From IMG/VR virus record IMGVR_UViG_3300047552_000886, positions 1 to 24,995 of that record: a stretch of 24,995 nt of DNA; one strand, 5' to 3'. The notes under the pieces are model-generated. The model was not told the origin of the DNA. It was given only the letters and a program-made list of their open reading frames with translations, and did not search any database. The position numbers and the translations under genes were made by a program. Origin of the DNA: a virus. Position 1 is the stretch's first letter; each line of letters opens with the position of its first letter. This document shows positions 1 through 5,341 of the stretch, one piece after another.

Positions 1-1
1 T

Positions 2-1096
2 CTTGTAACTATTGAATGTAATGACCACAATGTGTTCTGGGTTTGTAGTTACATCGAAACCGCGTTGCAACGTGCTATTTGGTATCCTACCACTATTGCT
101 AGTATGGATTGGGATATCAAACATGATATCAAGCACTTTTATACTATTAGTGGTGCTGATATGGGACTGCTACCTTTCGCTCTGCACGATTTCGGAGCAC
201 GTGGTGTAAGTAGTTCAGAATCTGCTGAGATCGGTGGAGCTGCACACTTGGTTAACTTCATGGGCTCTGATAATATTGAAGGTATTCGCGCAGCCAACTA
301 CTACTATAATGAGCAGATGTCTGCTTTTTCAGTACCGGCTACTGAACACAGTGTGGAATGTTCATATGGTCCTACCTATGAAAATGAAGTGGAATACCTT
401 AGTCAATCTATTAAGAATCTAGCTAAGCCTGGTGGTATTGTTTCCATCGTACTAGACGGCTATGATGTGTATCGTGCGGCTACTATTCTGTGTACAGAAC
501 TTAAGGATCTAGTAATTTCTAGTAAGGCTAAGATTGTATTCCGCCCAGATAGTGGTGATATGATGGAAGTTGTTCCACGTATTCTAGCCATGCAAGCTGC
601 TGCATTTGGTACTGTCACTAATGCTAAGGGATACAAGAAGATTAACAATGTAGGCATTATTCAGGGTGATGGAGTAGATCATATGTCTATTAAGTCACTA
701 CTAGGTAAGGTACTTGCGCTTGGTTACTCAGCTGACAACGTTATTTTCGGGTCTGGTGGTGCATTGCTACAGAAGGTCAATCGTGACACTTTCAAGTTCG
801 CACAGAAGGCTAGTGCAATTAGTGTACGTGTTCACACAGGGCTTCGAGAAGATGGTCCCTTTGGTAAACTAGTATGGATTCCTATTAGTAAGAATCCTGT
901 AACCGATCCAGGTAAGAAGTCCAAGGCTGGTAGGTTAACCCTAATCCGCAGCAAGATGACTGGAGAATTGAGTTCAGCTCAGGTAGATGAGTTCGATAAA
1001 TCTCAGTTTGACGATATGATGGTTATCGTATATAATAATGGAATGATTTGCAATAAAGCATCTCTGAAAGAGATTCGAGAAAGAGCATCATTTTGA
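2..1096 (+). CDS. nadV: Nicotinamide phosphoribosyltransferase, 5' end cut by window
   Basis: Makes NMN from nicotinamide and PRPP, the committed step of NAD+ salvage. The reading frame is open from base 2 (LVTIECNDHNVFW...), so the start lies outside the window and the first ATG at 32 is internal. Family motifs appear in order: YIETALQRAIWYPTT, FGARGVSSSESAEIGG, HLVNFMGSD, SVPATEHS (active-site His), VFRPDSGD (the Arg/Asp that bind the ribose-phosphate), IIQGDGVD, and FGSGGALLQKVNRDT. These match the NAMPT/NadV core closely. The missing N-terminus should be roughly 100 or more residues. The stop overlaps the TTG start of the next gene (TTGA). In phages nadV is often paired with an NMN adenylyltransferase, which would have to lie upstream because none is seen here. 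Confidence 0.95.
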   Translation, partial: LVTIECNDHNVFWVCSYIETALQRAIWYPTTIASMDWDIKHDIKHFYTISGADMGLLPFALHDFGARGVSSSESAEIGGAAHLVNFMGSDNIEGIRAANYYYNEQMSAFSVPATEHSVECSYGPTYENEVEYLSQSIKNLAKPGGIVSIVLDGYDVYRAATILCTELKDLVISSKAKIVFRPDSGDMMEVVPRILAMQAAAFGTVTNAKGYKKINNVGIIQGDGVDHMSIKSLLGKVLALGYSADNVIFGSGGALLQKVNRDTFKFAQKASAISVRVHTGLREDGPFGKLVWIPISKNPVTDPGKKSKAGRLTLIRSKMTGELSSAQVDEFDKSQFDDMMVIVYNNGMICNKASLKEIRERASF

Positions 1097-1356
1097 AAAC
1101 CATTCATAAGTTTATATTAAACGGAACACGCGGTACTGTATTTACATCTAGGGCTGGTGGAAAGATTATATCAGCCGGAATACAGGGTATAGATCAACTT
1201 GTTGTATGGATTGAGATTGATACCTCAGTACGAGATCTGCAACAATACTCTGTAGATGTATACGGAACTGGATGGGAAATGCCAGAAAATCTTGGAAGAT
1301 TTATTGCCACTGTGCAAGAAATTGGTGGGTTTGTTTGGCATATTTACGAGAAATAA
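1093..1356 (+). CDS. Small conserved phage protein (DUF7352-like)
   Basis: An 87-residue protein starting MKTIHKF and ending FVWHIYEK. The opening MKTI-K-, the central LVVWIEID and the closing FIATVQEIGGFVWHIYE follow the pattern of a widespread small phage family of unknown function (DUF7352-type), from memory of that family. It starts at TTG overlapping the nadV stop, with AGAAAGAG upstream as ribosome-binding site, so translation is probably coupled to nadV. It has no signal peptide, membrane segment or catalytic motif. The function is unknown. Confidence 0.8.
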   Translation: MKTIHKFILNGTRGTVFTSRAGGKIISAGIQGIDQLVVWIEIDTSVRDLQQYSVDVYGTGWEMPENLGRFIATVQEIGGFVWHIYEK

Positions 1357-1360
1357 CAAA

Positions 1361-1450
1361 GGAAGTTTGCCAGAGTGGTAATGGTCTGGTTTGCTAAACC
1401 ATGGACACTGAGCAATCGGTGCGAAGGTTCGATACCTTCAACTTCCGCCA
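1361..1450 (+). tRNA. tRNA-Ser(GCU)
   Basis: Acceptor GGAAGTT (1361-1367) pairs with AACTTCC before GCCA, and CCA is encoded. The anticodon loop TTGCTAA gives GCU, reading AGC/AGU. A long class II variable arm is present (CACTGA gcaa TCGGTG), as expected for serine. The T loop is TTCGATA. There is one C-U mismatch at the base of the anticodon stem. Confidence 0.93.
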
Positions 1451-1456
1451 TAAATT

Positions 1457-1651
1457 ATGAATACAAGAAACATCATTAAAGAACTATACGAGTACCAAGT
1501 GCCTCTCTATAAAGATTTAGTCGGCACTCTATATCCTCAGATAGTCTACAACGACCTAATGCATCTACTAGACTTATATGCTAAGGCTGGTGGTGATATT
1601 AATGAACTAACTTATGTTCAGTCGCCTTCTAAACTAGGATATTCTCGGTGA
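1457..1651 (+). CDS. Hypothetical protein, 64 aa
   Basis: Starts 6 bases after the CCA of tRNA-Ser with no clear Shine-Dalgarno sequence, so its translation may depend on tRNA processing or be weak. The protein (MNTRNIIKELYEYQVPLYK...) is mostly helical in character and has no recognisable motif. Its stop overlaps the GTG of the next gene (GTGA), which supports its reality as part of a run of small coupled genes. Not recognised. Confidence 0.6.
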   Translation: MNTRNIIKELYEYQVPLYKDLVGTLYPQIVYNDLMHLLDLYAKAGGDINELTYVQSPSKLGYSR

Positions 1652-1836
1652 AATTCAGAACTTTAGTTGAACTGTATCTAACATTTCTAAATCATAATGA
1701 TTCTTATATGGTAAAAGTACCAGTAGGATCTGTACTAACACTAGTACACGGAGATTTATGCTATAATGGTAAAGTTAGTATAGATAATCATATAGGATTT
1801 ATGTACCATAAGTACATAGAAGAATACAATGACTAA
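1648..1836 (+). CDS. Hypothetical protein, 62 aa
   Basis: GTG start overlapping the preceding stop (GTGA). The C-terminus overlaps the following ATG by 8 bases. The sequence has a helical N-terminus (LVELYLTFLNHND) and a strand-rich middle (YMVKVPVGSVLTLVHGD). No known family is recognised. Overlaps on both sides and the absence of any competing frame argue that it is expressed. Confidence 0.6.
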   Translation: MKFRTLVELYLTFLNHNDSYMVKVPVGSVLTLVHGDLCYNGKVSIDNHIGFMYHKYIEEYND

Positions 1837-2020
1837 ATCAATACAATATAAAGATACAACAGTTTTACGAGGCTCCCAGCTATACGAGCTATTGACTTCA
1901 GACAAGCCAGAAGATAAGAAAAAGGCTGAAGCACTATACAAGCAAGTATGTACTGCCTTTGATAAGACCTGGGATCCTAAATATAATCACCTAAGGAATT
2001 GGTGTGTCGGAAATTGTTAA
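1829..2020 (+). CDS. Hypothetical protein, 63 aa
   Basis: ATG start inside the end of the preceding gene. It is a charged, helical protein (GSQLYELLTSDKPEDKKKAEALYKQVCTAF) with a Cys-containing C-terminus (NWCVGNC). The last 17 bases overlap the next gene. No family is recognised. Confidence 0.6.
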   Translation: MTKSIQYKDTTVLRGSQLYELLTSDKPEDKKKAEALYKQVCTAFDKTWDPKYNHLRNWCVGNC

Positions 2021-2258
2021 ATATATTGCTATTACGTATAAAGATACTAAAGTGGTAAATCCATATTGGAGTCGTGCTAACGATGGTATTGAGTCCGAAT
2101 ATGTTGAAGATGTGATAGTAACTCCCATTCATCTTTATTCTGACAAAGAACTACAGAACTTTATTCTAGAAAATGAGTCTACTCGTAACACTATCAAATA
2201 CTATAAAGTCGAACAAATCCACCCCCGTATTGAAACAACCCACATTCTTTCCTTCTAA
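2004..2258 (+). CDS. Hypothetical phage protein, 84 aa
   Basis: GTG start at 2004 with AGGA about 9 bases upstream, overlapping the preceding stop. MSEIVKYIAITYKDTKVVNPYWSR... looks like a compact beta-rich domain and resembles small conserved phage proteins, but no function can be named. The 3' 86 bases overlap the 5' end of the next gene in another frame, an unusually long overlap. One of the two starts could therefore be different. Confidence 0.65.
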   Translation: MSEIVKYIAITYKDTKVVNPYWSRANDGIESEYVEDVIVTPIHLYSDKELQNFILENESTRNTIKYYKVEQIHPRIETTHILSF

Positions 2259-2415
2259 AGAAGATTGGAAACAAAAGTTTAGCGGTAGTACTTCACCACC
2301 TAAAACTAAAGAATATACAGGTACGGCTATGTTAGGCATTGCTACAATGCACAAGTCTAACGCTGTGCCTGTGTTCAGTACTGAATCTGCTAAGGATATT
2401 AGCAAGATGAAGTAA
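2173..2415 (+). CDS. Conserved phage protein with MLGIATMHKSN motif
   Basis: An 80-residue protein. The C-terminal block (MLGIATMHKSNAVPVFSTESAKDISKMK) is of a kind I recall as strongly conserved in small phage proteins of unknown function. The N-terminal half is Ser/Thr/Pro/Lys rich (TFFPSKEDWKQKFSGSTSPPKTKEY) and probably disordered. The start at 2173 gives an 86-base overlap with the upstream gene; no later ATG would preserve the conserved part. The stop lies a few bases before the acceptor piece of the tmRNA. Confidence 0.75.
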   Translation: MSLLVTLSNTIKSNKSTPVLKQPTFFPSKEDWKQKFSGSTSPPKTKEYTGTAMLGIATMHKSNAVPVFSTESAKDISKMK

Positions 2416-2481
2416 CTATAACTGTATGAAGTAAGTAGAAACGTATTCAAGACGCGGGTTCGATTCCCGCCAGCTACACCA

Positions 2482-2557
2482 TAAATATCTATTCTCTTTA
2501 GTGAAACCCAAATGCTAGGGTGTAGCATTACTAAAGAGCGCAATGGATATTTATAAT
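2482..2557 (+). other. Intervening segment of permuted tmRNA, excised hairpin
   Basis: This segment joins the mature 3' CCA to the mature 5' G of the tmRNA. It folds into one long hairpin: ATAAATATC (2481-2489) with GATATTTAT (2546-2554), then CTCTTTAGT (2494-2502) with ACTAAAGAG (2530-2538), then AATGCTA (2511-2517) with TAGCATT (2523-2529). Such a loop is cut out by tRNA-type end processing in other permuted tmRNAs. RNase P at 2557/2558 and a 3' nuclease after 2481 are expected here by analogy. Confidence 0.85.
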
Positions 2558-2640
2558 GTGGCTGACCTGGTTTCGATTGGGTAAAGAGTACACAAACAGA
2601 CAGTTCGCCAAGAAAGGCGTTAAAATCACAAACTATAAAT

Positions 2641-2682
2641 GCAAACGATGCGTTTTACGGAGAAGTTCGCTTAGCTGCTTAA
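2641..2682 (+). other. tmRNA tag-peptide reading frame ANDAFYGEVRLAA
   Basis: Resume codon GCA at 2641, thirteen codons, then TAA at 2680-2682. AND- at the start and -LAA at the end are standard for proteobacterial tags; the LAA end is the ClpX/ClpA degron. The GEVRLAA end is closer to rhizobial-type tags ending RLAA than to the enterobacterial ENYALAA. Confidence 0.9.
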
Positions 2683-2826
2683 GCTTTTCCTGAGGTTTAA
2701 CCCATTTTCCTTATAAAAGAATAAGTGGGCATTAATTAGCATAGTGCATTGGACCCTGGGAACTACGTGAAAGCGTACTATAAAATGAATGCAGTTATAG
2801 GTACTGTGCTAATTAATAAAAACTAA

Positions 2827-2917
2827 GGAAGTGCAACCCAACTGGCGATGGGATCTGTCTTGAAAACAGCCGAGTACTAATACTGCCTTTGGAGTTCGAC
2901 TCTCCACACTTCCGCCA
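2827..2917 (+). tRNA. tRNA-Ser(UGA)
   Basis: Acceptor GGAAGTG pairs with CACTTCC before GCCA. The anticodon loop CTTGAAA gives UGA, reading UCN codons. The long variable arm (AGTA CTAA TACT) confirms class II serine. The T arm is TGGAG TTCGACT CTCCA. CCA is encoded. It begins directly after the tmRNA coding piece and probably shares its transcript. Confidence 0.93.
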
Positions 2918-2923
2918 AATAAT

Positions 2924-3487
2924 ATGAAAACAATCCTATCTCTATTCGATTATTCCGGCAATTGGCCTAAGTTCTACAAAGAAGCCGGTTACGATGTTTA
3001 CCAAGTCGATATCAAATTAGGTATTGATATACTAGACTTATCAGTAGAGGACCTACCAGATAACATTCACGGTATTCTAGCAGCACCTCCTTGCACGGAT
3101 TTTAGTGGCAGCGGTGCCCAATACTGGAAAACTAAAGATGAAGATGGTAGAACTGCTTTCTCTTTATCCTTAGTAGATAAAACATTAGAGATAATTGAAG
3201 CCACAGAACCTAAGTGGTGGGCTTTAGAAAATCCAGTGGGCAGACTTTCTAAATTGCGTCCAACCCTCGGAAATCCGTGGTACTTTCAACCACACTGGTA
3301 TGGGGATCCTTACACAAAGAAAACAGGTCTTTGGGGTAACTTCAACAAGGATTTACCTAGAAATGATGTGGTGCCAGACCCTAATTCCTGGATAATGAAA
3401 CTAGGTGGTAAGTCTGAAAAGACTAAAGAACTGCGTAGTATGACACCATTAGGTTTCGCCAAAGCATTCTTCTTAGCAAATCCATAA
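2924..3487 (+). CDS. DNA cytosine-C5 methyltransferase-like protein
   Basis: Predicted SAM-dependent methyltransferase of the C5-cytosine type, 187 aa. Motif I is LSLFDYSGNW at the N-terminus, followed by YDVYQVDIKLG. Motif IV is APPCTDFSGSG with the PC catalytic cysteine (Cys about 58). ENP replaces the usual ENV of motif VI, and GDPYTKKTGLWG and a C-terminal helix follow. It is about half the length of a full Dcm/M.HhaI enzyme and has no visible target-recognition domain, as is typical of this short phage form. Target specificity, and whether it acts on DNA or on a nucleotide, cannot be read from sequence. It starts 7 bases after tRNA-Ser without a clear ribosome-binding site. Confidence 0.8.
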   Translation: MKTILSLFDYSGNWPKFYKEAGYDVYQVDIKLGIDILDLSVEDLPDNIHGILAAPPCTDFSGSGAQYWKTKDEDGRTAFSLSLVDKTLEIIEATEPKWWALENPVGRLSKLRPTLGNPWYFQPHWYGDPYTKKTGLWGNFNKDLPRNDVVPDPNSWIMKLGGKSEKTKELRSMTPLGFAKAFFLANP

Positions 3488-3495
3488 ATCCTGAC

Positions 3496-3524
3496 TTGAA
3501 TATTCAGTTAAAACATTATACAAT
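3496..3524 (+). promoter_or_regulatory. Sigma70-type promoter for the gene at 3550
   Basis: -35 TTGAAT (3496-3501), 17-bp spacer, -10 TACAAT (3519-3524). A 10-bp palindrome TGAATATTCA (3497-3506) overlaps the -35 and could be an operator. The next gene starts 25 bases downstream of the -10. Confidence 0.65.
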
Positions 3525-3549
3525 AATCTTTGATTAATCGGAAAAGCAA

Positions 3550-3801
3550 ATGAATAAGTACGTAATTGGTTATTTTTCGGAATTCCAAGGTGAACTTCTA
3601 CTAGAAGAAGTGGAAGCTAATTCTGCTGTAGAAGCTATGACTTCGTATCTTGAAATAGACCCTAAACTGTTCACATCTGTAGCTTCTGTACATAATTATT
3701 GTGCCAACACAGATTGTTATATTGAAGTGCTTCAAATCAATAAGCCGAGGTCCGGGCGTCAAGGTGGCGATCTGCCCACTTTAGAAATTAGAGCTCATTA
3801 A
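3550..3801 (+). CDS. Hypothetical small phage protein, 83 aa
   Basis: MNKYVIGYFSEFQGELLLEEVEANSAVEAM... has the look of a small alpha/beta phage protein with a conserved EVEA-SAVEAM core; I know of similar unnamed proteins. The last 20 residues (INKPRSGRQGGDLPTLEIRAH) differ in character from the rest and may be a replaced tail. It has its own promoter and is followed by a non-coding stretch leading to the HNH gene. The function is unknown. Confidence 0.65.
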   Translation: MNKYVIGYFSEFQGELLLEEVEANSAVEAMTSYLEIDPKLFTSVASVHNYCANTDCYIEVLQINKPRSGRQGGDLPTLEIRAH

Positions 3802-3833
3802 GCTAGTGGTCAGGAGGTGGTTCGAATTTCATA

Positions 3834-3862
3834 TTGATATTATTGTACCTATATGGTATAAT
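3834..3862 (+). promoter_or_regulatory. Sigma70-type promoter for the HNH gene
   Basis: -35 TTGATA (3834-3839), 17-bp spacer, perfect -10 TATAAT (3857-3862). The HNH ATG follows 24 bases after the -10. The sequence ATATTGAT matches two other promoters in the window (5007, 10812). Confidence 0.75.
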
Positions 3863-3886
3863 GTATTATTGTGTTAAGGAATCACC

Positions 3887-4576
3887 ATGGAAAACTTTTT
3901 AGAAGAAAAATACACTATACTAAAATCTTGTTTTGAGAAAGACTTAGTATTTGAAATGTGGCCAATAAATGCCAAATTTACGGCAGAGCAATTACTATAT
4001 GTAATATCTCATAAATCATACGCTATGTCACGGGATTTAGGTATACGTGGACAAACCATAACACATACTTTGGATATTTTTTGGCCATATAGACCAAAAA
4101 ATAGCTCAAATAAAGTGTGTAAGTATATACTTAATACACACGGACACAAGCTATGTGGTACCTGTTTAACAGTGAAAGATTTATTAGACTTTAATAAAGA
4201 TATATCTAATACTGACGGTTTATTAGATATATGTAGAGATTGTAGTATACAGAAGTCCAGAGATTACAGGATTAATAATAAAAAAGCCTCTAGAGAATCT
4301 TCCTTGAATAACTACTATAGTCATAGAAATGAGTATATAGCTAGAGCTATACAATATAAAACGCATAGAAGATTTGCAACCCCTGGTTGGGCTAACCTAG
4401 ACAAAATAAAAGAAATATACGATAAATGCCCTCCAGGATATCAAGTAGATCATATAATACCTTTACAAGGTAAATTAGTAAGTGGGTTGCATGTAGAAAC
4501 TAACTTACAATACCTAACTAAGGAAGAAAATAATAGGAAAAGTAATAAATATAATCCGTTGGCCGAGTGTACTTAG
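3887..4576 (+). CDS. HNH homing-type endonuclease
   Basis: 229 aa. The C-terminal HNH nuclease is clear: CPPGYQVDHIIPLQGK (DH of the beta-beta-alpha metal site), then GLHVETNLQYLTKEENNRKS with the NLQ-N pattern. A zinc-ribbon-like middle has two Cys pairs (CGTC and CRDC, about residues 88-117), which probably helps DNA binding. The gene is more AT-rich than its neighbours and has its own promoter and AAGGA site, typical of a free-standing mobile endonuclease. Its last 24 bases form the 5' part of tRNA-Cys, so the C-terminal residues NPLAECT are encoded by tRNA sequence. Insertion just ahead of the tRNA is inferred. Confidence 0.9.
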   Translation: MENFLEEKYTILKSCFEKDLVFEMWPINAKFTAEQLLYVISHKSYAMSRDLGIRGQTITHTLDIFWPYRPKNSSNKVCKYILNTHGHKLCGTCLTVKDLLDFNKDISNTDGLLDICRDCSIQKSRDYRINNKKASRESSLNNYYSHRNEYIARAIQYKTHRRFATPGWANLDKIKEIYDKCPPGYQVDHIIPLQGKLVSGLHVETNLQYLTKEENNRKSNKYNPLAECT

Positions 4577-4628
4577 GCGTATATCTGCAAAATATACTAC
4601 ATTGGTTAAATTCCAATACGGATTTCCA
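4553..4628 (+). tRNA. tRNA-Cys(GCA)
   Basis: Acceptor AATCCGT (4553-4559) pairs with ACGGATT, followed by discriminator U and encoded CCA; U73 is the cysteine identity base. The anticodon stem TATAT/ATATA closes loop CTGCAAA, giving GCA. The T arm is ATTGG TTAAATT CCAAT. The first 24 bases are also the end of the HNH coding frame. Confidence 0.9.
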
Positions 4629-4638
4629 TATTAATTAT

Positions 4639-4713
4639 ACCCGGATAATTCAATGGTTAGAATAGTCGACCGATAATCGACCTATACTAGTTCGACTCTA
4701 GTTCTGGGTACCA
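4639..4713 (+). tRNA. tRNA-Ile(GAU) with C33
   Basis: Acceptor ACCCGGA pairs with TCTGGGT (one G-U), then A73 and encoded CCA. The D stem is ATTC/GAAT and the T arm ACTAG TTCGACT CTAGT. The anticodon stem GTCGA/TCGAC is perfect and closes loop CCGATAA, giving anticodon GAU. Position 33 is C rather than the near-universal U, which is unusual. Confidence 0.85.
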
Positions 4714-4737
4714 TATATTATAACGTGGGAACCAAAT

Positions 4738-4923
4738 ATGCAAATACTTAGTTTCATGCCGAAACCAAAATTCGCACTACTGTGGTATGTAGACGAGTAT
4801 GGTTTCGTGGATTTTGAGATTATACCAATTACGTGAAGTCTCTATTTCTAGGGTAGAGCTTGAACCGGGGAAGCCAGTTGAAGGAGTGTTCGGTCCACAA
4901 AGAATTAAACTGGTTCACGTAAG
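4738..4923 (+). pseudogene. Frameshifted small phage gene
   Basis: Frame 1 from ATG 4738 encodes MQILSFMPKPKFALLWYVDE... and stops at 4834-4836 after 32 codons. From about 4829 a second frame carries on with protein-like sequence (REVSISRVELEPGKPVEGVFG...) up to the downstream tRNA, with no stop of its own before it. The best reading is one gene of about 60 residues broken by a +1 shift near 4826-4836. A programmed shift is possible, but no clear slippery site is seen. If a sequencing error is responsible, the gene may be intact. Its function is unknown. Confidence 0.4.
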
Positions 4924-4924
4924 G

Positions 4925-4993
4925 AAGTGGGTAGCTCAGTTGGATAGAGCAGTGCGACGGCATATGTCGGTGGTTCGAGCCCATCCCCACTTC
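4925..4993 (+). tRNA. Degenerate or atypical tRNA, probable tRNA pseudogene
   Basis: Acceptor AAGTGGG pairs with CCCACTT. The D arm is GCTC AGTTGGATA GAGC and the T arm GGTGG TTCGAGC CCATC; all three are good. Between D arm and T arm only 18 bases remain (4948-4970 region), too few for an anticodon arm plus variable loop. The only hairpin there (CGAC ggcatat GTCG) has no U33 and uses T-stem bases. CCA is not encoded. A deletion through the anticodon/variable region is the simplest explanation, so no amino acid is assigned. Confidence 0.6.
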
Positions 4994-5006
4994 ATTAATT
5001 TTTATA

Positions 5007-5035
5007 TTGATTTTACCTTTCTCAATCTGTATAAT
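5007..5035 (+). promoter_or_regulatory. Sigma70-type promoter for the gene at 5066
   Basis: -35 TTGATT (5007-5012), 17-bp spacer, perfect -10 TATAAT (5030-5035). It lies inside the inverted repeat 5016-5056. Confidence 0.78.
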
Positions 5036-5056
5036 CTATTTATAGATTGAGAAAGG
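5016..5056. promoter_or_regulatory. 13-bp inverted repeat spanning -10 and ribosome-binding site
   Basis: CCTTTCTCAATCT (5016-5028) and AGATTGAGAAAGG (5044-5056) are perfect inverted copies separated by 15 bases that contain the -10 TATAAT. The right arm includes the GAGAAAGG Shine-Dalgarno of the gene at 5066. It may be an operator at DNA level. In read-through transcripts it would form a hairpin hiding the ribosome-binding site. Confidence 0.7.
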
Positions 5057-5065
5057 ACAAACAAA

Positions 5066-5341
5066 ATGACTCGTAAAATTGTATTTTTCTACCACACTGG
5101 TTATTGCGGCTCTGACGGATGCGAAATGCACGAATATCCTGATGATGTTAGTGATAACGAACTTGATAATGTAGCTTGGCACGGTGCTCTAGATAACGCT
5201 GCCTCCTACGGGTATTACCCTACTTCAGACATGCCCGAAGATTACAATGACGAAGAATACGAAGGTGGGGACGAGTATTCTGACAATATCGAAGGCTATT
5301 GGGAAGAATATGACGCTGAAAAGCATGACGGACTATTCTGA
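5066..5341 (+). CDS. Acidic hypothetical protein, 91 aa
   Basis: Starts after GAGAAAGGA with a strong promoter of its own. The first half has a CGSDGCEMHEY motif (Cys pair and His), reminiscent of a small metal site. The second half is extremely acidic and Tyr-rich (DYNDEEYEGGDEYSDNIEGYWEEYDAE), as in some DNA-mimic or anti-defence proteins, but this resemblance is composition only. It overlaps the next gene by 17 bases. No family is recognised. Confidence 0.75.
   Translation: MTRKIVFFYHTGYCGSDGCEMHEYPDDVSDNELDNVAWHGALDNAASYGYYPTSDMPEDYNDEEYEGGDEYSDNIEGYWEEYDAEKHDGLF

Larger units (their letters stand above)
2416..2820 (+). ncRNA. ssrA: Circularly permuted (two-piece) tmRNA
   Basis: The tmRNA 3' part lies upstream of its 5' part. 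The acceptor piece ends with T-stem GCGGG (2454-2458), loop TTCGATT, CCCGC, then CAGCTAC (2471-2477) and ACCA (2478-2481). The coding piece begins GTGGCTG (2558-2564), which pairs with CAGCTAC over 7 bp, followed by the tmRNA-type D region GACCTGGTTTCGATTGGG. Helix P2 joins the pieces: GAGTAC (2586-2591) with GTATTC (2443-2448), and ACAGTT (2600-2605) with AACTGT (2420-2425). The tag frame 2641-2682 encodes ANDAFYGEVRLAA, with the conserved A four bases before the resume codon. The 3' limit is uncertain: a 15-bp helix (2731-2745 with 2803-2817) may form the end of the coding piece. The RNA rescues stalled ribosomes and tags nascent proteins for ClpXP. Confidence 0.93.

Noticed and set aside
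2166-2543. Minus-strand frame of 125 codons over the tmRNA acceptor piece
   Set aside because: It is antisense to two plus-strand genes and to the tmRNA, with no promoter or ribosome-binding site seen.
3740-3838. tRNA-like sequence (GGTGGTTCGAAT near 3817-3829)
   Set aside because: The T-loop-like TTCGAAT has no pairing T-stem partner, and no acceptor, D or anticodon arm can be built. It is probably coding tail plus chance.
4799-5050. 83-codon frame as an independent gene
   Set aside because: Its second half translates the degenerate tRNA (WVAQLDRAV...VVRAHPHF), a common artefact. Only the first part is treated, as the tail of a frameshifted gene.
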